A stretch of 44,169 bases of DNA, from positions 1 through 44,169 of the forward strand of contig JNEM01010257.1 of assembly GCA_000697335.1 (NCBI GenBank), read 5' to 3'. Source of the DNA: Conidiobolus incongruus B7586. Its lineage: Eukaryota > Entomophthoromycota > Entomophthoromycetes > Entomophthorales > Conidiobolaceae. Position 1 is the stretch's first letter; every line of letters starts with the position of its first letter. The notes beneath the pieces were generated by a model. That model saw nothing but the letters and a program-made list of their open reading frames with translations. It had not been told where the DNA came from and did no database searches. Both the position numbers and the translations under genes were made by a program. This document shows positions 35,048-44,169 of this stretch, piece after piece.

Positions 35048-37130
35048 TTAATTTCTTCTATGAAATTTAAATAAATAAAAACTTTCATTGGTTAAGATTC
35101 CCAATCGATAGTTATATAATCTGCTGTCGAAGCAGTCATTAGGTACCTGTTCTGATTTAGATTCTTCATGGGTAACTTGAAGGTTATAGGAGGTGCCTTT
35201 GGGCTGATTGAGTTGGAGAAATGTGATAAAATTCACTTTTTCGTGTTTTGGAAATGGAATAGTTATTTTTGATGCTTTGTGTTGATTGGCTTGTCGAACG
35301 ATTACTTGGGTGTCGTCTTTGTCTGTATGTGCTATAAAATATTGACTGGAATCCATAGGAAAATGTAGTGCACATGTTTGAGTCAAATTTAATTGAATAC
35401 TTTCGTGTGTAGTTAATTCAAGAACCTTAAGTCGATAAGATGGTTCAGAGTGCGTATGTGGTGGTTTGGATGATTGAAGTACACGCATATATGATAATTT
35501 ACAGACTGCATGCTGAGTAAATGGCTGATTGGGAAGCCGTAGTGAAAACAGGTAGCATTCATTATTAATTCGACTGACTGAGTAAATATCTAAATTTTGA
35601 GTTAAAGGTTTGCCATCCGACCAAATTTCATTGAAATGTAAATTGAGTTGGCCCAAATAGATTCCTCTTGAAGTGACTAGCAATAAATAATCATCTTTGG
35701 GTAAGTACTCTATAAATAATAATGTACATTCGTTTAATAAACTTGGCTCAAAGATTTTCACTGGCTCCTGTTGGCTTATAGTAAGATCAAAATAATATAT
35801 TGTACCAGAAGCACCTCCTGCATAAAATATATTAGGGTTATTATTGTGGAAACAGCAGCACCAAAGTTTTGTTGGTAGGGTAAAGGAATGGACAATGGTT
35901 GAGTGAATAGATTTAGATCGACTACTTTTACTATGCTTGCGATAAATTACTCTGCTATCAACACCAACACTTAAAGAATAAATGTCACCATTGGAATTTG
36001 TAAAAGATCTGATACTTTTGATTTGAGCTGAATGTCCTCTGAACAATGTTTGACGAGATTTGAATGGTTTAGAGAGTTGGGATATACATAAAATACCATG
36101 CGATTCGGAGTCGAATTGTTTTCCAACGAGTAGAATATCTTGACAATCAATGTATGTTAGATATCGGGTGGGCATGTCAAAAGAGTTGGATAATTTGAGT
36201 TTTTGATCCAAGATAAAAATGGGCATATTAACATTTTGACTCTGACTCAAATAAGGAGGATCAATAGAATCAACGCTATGGCTCAATCTCCTGAATATGG
36301 ATGATTAGAGTGAGTAATTGATATAATAAGGAACGGCGTTTAGCATTTACCTTCTCTTAACCTCATCCACTTTCCTCCTCATAACTTCTATTAAACTCAC
36401 TTCATTCAAAAAATTCTGTCTGTAAACTTCGCAAATCGCACCATATGTCTTCATTTTCATCCTTGTCTCTTTCAACTCTTCCTGCAGCTGAATTATCTCA
36501 CCATGGTCCTGAACCGCCAAATTCTCAGCAAATATTAACCTTAAGCCCCTCAGTGTGATTCTTTGATTACATGTGGGGCATTTTACAACACGAGTGTTTG
36601 CACTTTGGATCCATCTTAATATACAACTACATTAAAAAAATTATTAATTAATAAAATAATATAAAGAATTCAATATTTGGTAAATACCTGTAACCAAATA
36701 AATGACCACATTTCGTACTAGTAATTTGGTGGTCTCCAGAAGCGGTCCAATGGTCCAAACAAATGGGACAATTTTCTTTATACTCCTAAATTTTAAATTT
36801 AAAACTCAAGAAATAAATCTAAGTGGATAAAAATAATACTTTATGTCCCTGAGTTCTTTTGGTAGCTGTACTTGTCGAAGGTAAATCAGTTTCATTTTGA
36901 ATTACATTATGACTAAGTGGTTGAGGATTTGAAGTAGAAGGCTGAGACAATGTTAGTTGAGATGTTATTGATGATAATTGAGTACTTGTAGAAGGTAAAT
37001 TAAATTCACTATTCGAAATTTCATACAGGCTATAGCGTTGAGAACTTGAAGAGGGGTGAGATGTTATTGGCGACAATCTAGGTGACGACTCAGTACTCGA
37101 TATTATTATTATAGAGTCGTCAGATAACAT
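35048..37130 (-). CDS. RFWD3-like RING-WD40 E3 ubiquitin ligase, copy A
   Basis: Four exons: 36840-37130, 36688-36785, 36351-36626 and 35048-36290; introns of 54, 61 and 60 nt; 635 residues. The order is a Ser/Thr-rich disordered N-terminus (1-97); a RING-type domain with C103-x2-C106, GDHQ, K-C123-G-H125-LFGYS-C131 and C146-P-T-C149; a coiled coil (about 160-220); and a C-terminal WD40-type propeller. GDH...CGHLFGY, the RING-coil-WD order and the LPTKLWCCCFHNNN...YAGGASG motif match RFWD3, which in vertebrates ubiquitylates RPA and RAD51 during repair of stalled forks. One classical RING ligand position is Gly in the CGHLFGY motif, a trait shared with RFWD3. Copy B has the same exon order and equal exon 2 and 3 lengths (98 and 276 nt). 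The nuclear repair role is inferred. Confidence 0.88.
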
Positions 37131-37240
37131 TTGATTTATTAATATATTATAAATATATTAAGAAAATATTAAGAATATTAGTAATATAAAGATAAACAGG
37201 TAAATAAAAGAGTTAAATTTATTTATTACTAATCCGAGTC

Positions 37241-37265
37241 CCCTATTTATATACCCGAAACCAAT
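37241..37265 (-). promoter_or_regulatory. TATA and CCAAT elements of copy A
   Basis: The minus strand reads ATTGG, then TTTCGGGTATATAAATAGGG, about 111-135 nt before the ATG at 37130. A TATATAAA core in a GC-containing setting recurs before copy B. Confidence 0.5.
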
Positions 37266-38202
37266 CAGAAAAATATGGTATTTCACTAATATTTTGAAAA
37301 GTAATTTAATAATTCGATACATAAAATGTCCTTAATAAAAATTATCCGATTAGAAACGTTTTTCATCATAGTTAATGAAATATTTTGCACGACTATACAC
37401 GTCCAATTAATCAATGCCTTCTAAATCTACAGAAAATATTTTCCAAATTATGAAAATTATTCGAAATTTATTAAAACAAAATCAATTGATTGATGTATAA
37501 CATATAATTCAAGTTTTTTATTCTAACATAGATATTATTAATTATTCAAAACATATCCAATTTGTGAACATTATATATAAAATGCATTGTAATTTTAAAA
37601 TTAAAAATTATCAGTGTAAATCAAGATAAAATTTGTTATATAGTTGGCATCAGATAAATATTGATATTATATATATATATATATATAATATAACCAATGA
37701 TATTTCAAAAAAAAATAGAGAAGTATTATAATGATGAGAATATATAAAAGTTTTTAATAATACTATTTATTTAATGACAACATATTTGAAATACAAATTG
37801 AAAAAAATTGATAATTTATTTTGACTTTAAAATTGCTCTATTTGTTTTCCTAATTTATATTATTGAGATTATAATTAATTATAAGCTTTAACACTATAAT
37901 TAATTTTTTTCATTTGTATTGATTGTTTTCCTAATTTTGTTCACATCCAAATAAGGAAGTGGAAAACTAAAATGGCCAATTGTAGTGAGTTAACATGATC
38001 ATTTTTTGCAAATATCATGATACTATGTCAACCAATTATACACAGTATCATAATGTAAGATCTTTTAATCTAAAAGCTTCATCAGATTGTACTTTGACTT
38101 TTAAAATATAATCAAAGTTATTTAAGGTTAGTAAATATTATTTTTTTATATTATATAAGTAATTTAAATTTAAGAATTATTTTTTTAACTTAATTACTCT
38201 GA
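37266..38202. other. AT-rich intergenic region between tandem ligase genes
   Basis: No gene seen. Contains a (TA)n run at about 37668-37689. Confidence 0.5.
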
Positions 38203-39709
38203 TAATTTAAGGTAGTTAGATAACTAAGTGGTGAGATTACTGATAAATTATTAATACTCACTAATATACCTTAGCAAGAGTATTTAAGAAAAGGTTAACT
38301 GATGTTATATCCAACTAGAATTTTATGGCAAAATTATAGTTTGAACCTTATTAAACCAAGTAAACCATTTATAAATTAATGATATAGATATAAAATAAAT
38401 AATGATATATCTTTGATAACTATAATAATATATTATTCTTTATAGTTATTAAGTTAATTTTTATTTTATATTTGTAGAATTTAGTTATAAAAATAATAAT
38501 ATTAATATAGATTTTTATTTTCATTTTTATTTATTTTTTTAATAAAATATATTAATATTTTAATCTTTAGATATATAACAGCCTTTATTTTTTTAAACAA
38601 ATTTCTACCTTTTAATTTAACTATATATCCCCTTTTTATAGATATCTTTTTCTATTATTTTAATAAATTTTAAAAATTCAGCTTTTATTTGTTTAGGATT
38701 TTAAAAAATATGGTTTTTAAAAACTTTTTAAAATATTTAAAAAAAATAAAAATTATTAGGTATAAGATTAAAAAAGTTTACTAGATATAGCAATAGTTTA
38801 AATTAATTATAATCTAAAATATATAAGGTTTCAACTATTATATATGGTTTTACATTATTATAATGGTAATATATTAACATAAAAGTTTGTATATTATTTA
38901 AGTCTTTACTTAAAAAATACTCTGGTTTTTGTTTTTTTAATATTTTACATAATCTTTAAATTTTTTCAAAATAATATTCTTTATTTATCTTTTGTTTTTT
39001 TTCTTTAAATTCATAATATATTATATTTTTTTAATCCTACTATATAGTTAATATTATTTTTATATATATATTTATATTTGTTTGATTTTTAGCTTTTGTT
39101 CTTATAGTTACCTAATAATATTTATAAATAATATCATTAAATATTATCTATATTTCATTAATAATAATAAAGTTTTTTAAGAAATATAAGTTTTTTTGTA
39201 AATTTTGTAAATGAGAAGTATATGCTAACTTATTTAACTTGTCAAATATTATTAATTTATAAAGTATCTTATTTAATACTTTTTAAACTTTATTAATTTT
39301 TTTTAATTATTTTAATAATTAACTAAGACTTATAATTTAATACCTTTGAAAATTCCTCTAAATAATAATTAGTATAAGTTTCTACAATATCTAATATTTT
39401 TTTTATTAGATACTTTTATCTTTCTACTTATGTGTGGCTTATCTTTAATATAATAATTACTAATTTAGAACACACAAACCATTTTTAACAATATTTAAAG
39501 TAATAATACCTTCACTATATACTTGGTTAATAATTTTACATGACTTAGATGGTTTATATACTTGATCAAAATGAAATAACATAATATTTCTTAAAACATT
39601 ATTATTAAACTTTTGTGGTACCATTGTAAAAAATTATATATTTAAAAAGTAAAATTAAATTCCACACTTAATTTATTTTAATTTTAGAAATTTTAACTAC
39701 CTTTTAAAG
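38203..39709 (-). mobile_element. Decayed mariner-type DNA transposon
   Basis: About 1.5 kb, close to mariner size. Candidate terminal inverted repeats are AATTTAAGGTAGTTAGA (38203-38219) and, reading the minus strand, CTTTAAAAGGTAGTTAAAA (39709-39691), sharing the GGTAGTTA core. From an ATG at 39622-39624 the minus strand reads about 54 residues resembling the N-terminal helix-turn-helix of mariner/SETMAR transposases: RNIMLFHFDQVYKPSKSCKI, then INQVYSEGIITLNIVKN. After a frameshift comes YYIKDKPHISR, matching the KDKPRSGRP hinge, and farther on KLNKLAYTSHLQ, matching the GKVxxLGxWVPH block. Many stops and frameshifts follow and composition is extremely AT-rich, so the copy is old and dead. 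Confidence 0.6.
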
Positions 39710-40237
39710 TTGGTTTTACATTAAATCCGCTGAATTGTGAATGTAATTAGGAAAACAATCAATATTTTAATTGAATATTAATATCAATTTTGATTTTCTT
39801 TATTCTGGATTAATAAAATTGTTTAAATATTACAAAAGATTTATGATATTTTTTGTTAAATTTATATCACATTTTGATTATTAATAAAAAATCATTTTTA
39901 TAATAATATTCTGATATAAAATAATATTTTTATATATGAATGATTTGTAACAGTAAATTCGAAAACAATTCAAGTAAACTACTTACTTGATCTTTCTAAT
40001 ACGGTCCAAAATTCACTCAGTCAAATTATATTAATAGCTAAAATTTAAAAGTTAGATATTTTACATAATTTTATTGAAATATAATATGTTAATCAACGAT
40101 GTACCACTATTAATAATAATTCCAGTAAATATATTAATTCACTTACCCAACATTAAAATCACTAAACGTTAATTACTTAACAAAATGCATATATTTATTA
40201 AATAATCCATGATAATACACTGATGTAAATATCTAAA
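39710..40237. other. AT-rich spacer downstream of copy B
   Basis: No feature beyond probable 3' processing region of the copy B gene. Confidence 0.5.
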
Positions 40238-42265
40238 TTAGTTTCGACTGTGGAATTTAAACAAATAAAAGTTTTGATTTGTTAAAATTCCTAATCGATA
40301 GTTGATCAAAGCTTTATCGTAGCAATCGTTCTGAACACTTTCAGAGTCGCTATCGTCTATAACATTGCCGTTATCGGATGGTGATTCGTCAATAAAGTAT
40401 TCATCGTCATCAAGGTCCTTAATTTTGAGGAATGCAATATGGTTGACAGTTTCGTCATCAGATATAGGAATAGTCTCAATAGTAGGTTCGCCATTGTGCG
40501 TTTGACGAATTATAACGTTCCTGTCATTCTTGCCAGGATATGCTAGGAAGTAGTGACCTGGGTTCGTGGGGGACTGTAGAGCGGACGTTTGAGTCATATT
40601 CGATTGGACAATTTCATCGGTGTGCGATTCCAGAATTTTTAATTGATAGTCTGGAGTGGAACTGGTAGAATTGTCCCAAGATCTAGAACCGCCCACTTGA
40701 TGAACTGAGACATACTCAAATTTGCCAATTACATGCTCTGTATACCCCTGATTTGGAAGTCTTAGGGAAAATAGGTAGGTTTCGTTCCGAATTGGGCTTA
40801 CTGAAAAGATACCGAGACTTTGGGTTAATTCTGCTTCAACGGGCCAAATTTCATTTAGTTCTTGATTGAATCTGCCTAAATAGATTCCCTTTAAGGTTGC
40901 TAATACTATATAATCATCTCTGGGTAAATAGTCCATGAATATGACTGGACACTTTCCGAGGATACTAGGTTCAAAAGATCTAACGGGCTCCAATTCATTA
41001 ACTGTCAAATCAAAGTAATATATTGTACCAGCAGCACCCGCCGCATAGAATATATTTGGATTTCGATTGTGGAAGCAACAACACCAGAGCTTTGTAGGTA
41101 ATGTTATAGAATGGATAATGCTCGAGTGAATAGATTGATACTTGCCACTTTTGCGATGTTTGCGATAAATCAACTTACTATCAAATCCAGAGCTCAAAGA
41201 AAACACATTGCCATCAGAATCTATAAAAGTCTTGATATTTTTAATCAAAGCCGTATGCCCCAAAGAGAATGTTTGGCGTGAGTTTGATCTATTGGAAAGT
41301 TGGGATATAGCCATAATGCTGTGAGATTCGGAACTTAATTGTTTTCCAACTAATAGAATGTCTTTATCTTCTATGTATGCTAAACTTCGAGTAGGAGTGT
41401 CTAGAGAGTTGGATAATTTTAATTTTTGATCAAGAAGAAATATAGGCATATTATCACAATGTCCCTCGCTATAATAGGGAGAATTGTAAGAATCGTCGTC
41501 AACGTTTAATCTTCTAAATATTAATATCTATTAGTACTCAACAAAAACAAGACTACAAAAGTAATTTACTTTCTCTTAGCATTCTGTAGCTCATTCTGCA
41601 AATGAATTATCTGAGCTCGAACTTTCCTAAGACTATGTCTATAATTCTCACACTCCGTCTTGTGATGATTCATTTCATCGGTCACTTTCTTTAGCTGCGT
41701 TTCCAACCTCGCTATTTCTGTATGATCTTTCACTGCCAAATTCCCGACAAATATCGGTCGAATATCGTTTCGAGCTATTTTCTGATTACATGTGGGACAT
41801 TTTGCTACTTCAGAATTTCTAGTACTTATCCACCTTAGAATACAGCTAAAATAAAAGGTGGTTAATAATGAAGGTATAATTTAATTTGAAAAATATTTTA
41901 CCTTTTCCCAAATAAATGTCCGCATTTCGTACTGACAATTTGGTGAGCACCGGAATCGGTCCAGCGGTCTAAACAAATAGAGCAAGTATCTTTAGGATCC
42001 TAAAATAAAAATTATCAATAAAAAAATATTAAAAATCTGCTAAATTAAGTACTTCGTGTTCTTCCTCATGTCTACCTCTCTTATTTGTAGTCAAATCGGA
42101 CAAAATAATATCATTATTCTGATTTTCTTCCTGAAAGTAATGCTGAGAATCTGAGATTGTAGTATTCAAATCTAGTGGCTGTAGCCTAATAGGTGCTAAT
42201 TGGGGAGATGTATCAGGACTAGATATAACTATAGGGTTGCTGTCACTTTGAAGCATTTCATTCAT
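40238..42265 (-). CDS. RFWD3-like RING-WD40 E3 ubiquitin ligase, copy B
   Basis: Four exons: 42053-42265, 41902-41999, 41570-41845 and 40238-41513; introns 53, 56 and 56 nt; 620 residues with no break. The N-terminus (1-71) is disordered; the RING-type domain has C77-x2-C80, GAHQ, K-C97-G-H99-LFGKS-C105 and C120-P-T-C123; a coiled coil follows, then the WD40 domain with LPTKLWCCCFHNRN...YAAGAAG. Compared with copy A, the second-last quarter carries a longer acidic insert (DDDEYFIDESPSD...DDSDSES) and the N-terminus is shorter and differs in sequence. The conserved exon structure shows the pair arose by tandem duplication after the introns were in place. Both copies look functional; retention with diverged tails suggests division of labour or different substrates, which is inference. 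Confidence 0.88.
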
Positions 42266-42348
42266 GGAAATATAATTAAATATTTAAATATATGGAATAA
42301 TTTTTAAGTTTTAAATTTGGTTTATTGAATTAGTAATGATTAAAGTGT

Positions 42349-42359
42349 GGGGGGGGGGG
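42349..42359 (+). repeat. Poly(G) run of 11
   Basis: Eleven consecutive G residues sit between the TATA-like element and the ATG of copy B, about 85-95 nt upstream of the start codon. Such a run is rare in this AT-rich window. It could affect transcription or be a slippage-prone tract, or a sequencing artefact in length. Confidence 0.7.
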
Positions 42360-42360
42360 A

Positions 42361-42380
42361 TTTGGGTTTATATACTCGCA
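42361..42380 (-). promoter_or_regulatory. TATA element of copy B
   Basis: The minus strand reads TGCGAGTATATAAACCCAAA, about 96-115 nt before the ATG at 42265. It shares GTATATAAA and a GC-containing left flank with the copy A element. Confidence 0.5.
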
Positions 42381-44169
42381 TTACATTCAATTTTAAATAT
42401 GGTTTTTTGAATTAGTGGGAATTGTGAGAGGCTAAAGTTAAATTGTATATTGTATGAAACGAATGAAAATTATTATATTCATTCAAAATACAAAAAGTAT
42501 CTTGGGATGTAAATAAGATCATTTCTAATCTATTTATATATTTTTTTATATATTTATATATAATGAAAATGATTTAATGATAATTTCAAAGTAAACGAAC
42601 CATTGATGTGCTAATTAAAAGGTTTTAAAAAATTAATATTTAGTATAAATGTATTTCAAAAATCAATTTTAGAATCGCTACATAATGACAAATACAATAT
42701 AGAGTAAATTAATTTAATAAAAAATTCTATGGTTTTTTTAGTTTAATTTTTCAACATAATTTAGGCATTGTATTTTTTAGAATAAAATATTGCAAATGTA
42801 CTATTATTATATAAAGAGATATATAATATTTAAGAATGTTTGTAATTATTGAATATGAATCTCGATATAAGATTGTAACGTTATATCTATTCATTTTCTT
42901 ATATTATTATTCATATTTTGACGCATTCTAAAATGTTTAAAATATATTAATTTTATTCACAAAATTTGAAATGTAATAAATAATGAGTTGTGAAAATGGT
43001 TCTTGAAATGAATTGGTGTAATATAAAAATAATGGATAATTGATTAAAGGTTTTTTAATATACTCATATTAAACTCAAAAATATATCAAATCTCATACAA
43101 GAAATATTTCTAATTACTTATACCAAATCAAGGATTCAATTATTATATTAATTACAATCAACTCAATATAATAATTCCAAACCTATTTCATTCCTTGGAT
43201 TAAATCCATAAAAACCATAGATTGTTTATTGCAATGAAAGATGATATAATGTTTAATTCAAATTATTCGAAAGATTCATATACTCTCTTAATATATATAC
43301 AAGCATATATACTAATCAACTTTAAATTAAAATATAGACTAATCATTTTTAAATTCATTCAATTTCGAATATTTCTAAATTTGTATAATGACAGATTTTT
43401 GTAAATTATTGTGATAAGCTCTAAATATTCTAAATGTAAAGATTTGAAATTTATTGCATTGATTGATAATGTAAATTTTTGTAATTATTGAATAATAAAG
43501 TCAAATTACAGTTTGTTATATATGTTCAATAATCTGAATAGTGTATTTTATATTAGTTTGAAATTTAGACAAATAGACATCAATCACTTTTATGTTCTCA
43601 AATTATTATTATGATATATTGGTTATAATAAAAAATTATTTGGTTTTCAAAATAACAAATTTAATTTTATTAGGAAAGATAATAATTTATAACTAATTTT
43701 TCTAAAAGAATAAATACCAAAATCAAAATAAATATATATATCAATTTTATTAATTTATATTATTTTGAATAAATTATTTTTTGTTTTGGTTCAATTTGGT
43801 TTAGCTATGATATAATATATATCAGAATAAAAATAAAAATTTTAAATTTTTTAATATAAAAAAACTCTTTACTGATATATTTATCAATAATTAACAATAA
43901 TTATATTATTATATAAAAGGTAATTTTTTTGTATTATAATACTTCAGTTTTGGTTAATTTAACTTATAAAATTATATATAAAAATTGGTTATTTTATAAT
44001 AACTAATTAAATTAATATTTTAAATATTATTTATTATTTAATTAATAATCATGATCTTATTCTTAAAAAATAAATAATAAGTTATTTATCTAAAATCAAA
44101 ATATATAAAAACCAAAATAATTAAAAATTATTATATTTCAAAATAAAATAAATTTTAATTGTAAATATA
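42381..44169. other. AT-rich intergenic region at window end
   Basis: No gene is supported; a 60-codon plus-strand open stretch at 43222-43404 is judged chance. The last 500 bases contain repeated AAACCAAAAT/TTTTGGTT-like words (43716, 43785, 43940, 44110), which may be remains of a decayed repeat. Confidence 0.45.

Noticed and set aside
43222-43404. Plus-strand 60-codon frame near the window end
   Set aside because: Composition matches the AT-rich background and the start is not an ATG.

Overview
The window looks like nuclear DNA of an early-diverging filamentous fungus. Base composition is extremely AT-rich, with clearly GC-richer coding islands. Introns are 49-61 nt, start GTAAGT/GTAAAT/GTATTT and often carry CTAAT-like branch sites. 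Several families are typical of fungi: SVF1, a HAL4/NPR1-type kinase, and Kex2-type processed secreted precursors. The AT bias and gene style would suit an entomophthoralean such as Conidiobolus, but that is inference; no rRNA or other marker is present. I found no tRNA, rRNA or CRISPR.

Layout: a secreted aminoacylase-1-like M20 peptidase (minus, 1170-2414); a GC-elevated island of unclear coding status (3945-4850); a two-exon SVF1-family lipocalin protein with an unusual N-terminal membrane anchor (6067-7290); a single-exon homeodomain protein (9843-10541); a tryparedoxin/nucleoredoxin-like protein (12113-12766, minus); a HAL4/NPR1-type kinase (15522-16832, minus) with a CCAAT-rich upstream region; three tandem secreted precursor genes (21820-22338, 23747-24196, 26424-26942); a small orphan ORF (27976-28188); a two-exon SH3 adaptor (29498-30473); a seven-exon ABCE1/RLI1 gene (30930-33070, minus); and two tandem four-exon RFWD3-like RING-WD40 E3 ligase genes (35048-37130 and 40238-42265, minus) separated by a decayed mariner transposon.

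The most interesting system is the precursor cluster. The three proteins have signal peptides and together carry eight units in a strict register: a dibasic Kex2-like site, exactly eight residues, then Ser-Pro followed by a V/I-x-Q/M-x-Q-like stretch. They also share a linker block (SFNNV-G-N), a C-terminal -T-x-I-N ending and a TATAAATA box 82-92 bp before the ATG. They look like a family of kexin-processed secreted peptides of unknown function. I recognise no named family.

The remaining genes are conserved housekeeping or signalling genes with no obvious functional link. More than half of the window is AT-rich intergenic DNA with simple repeats and old transposon remains.
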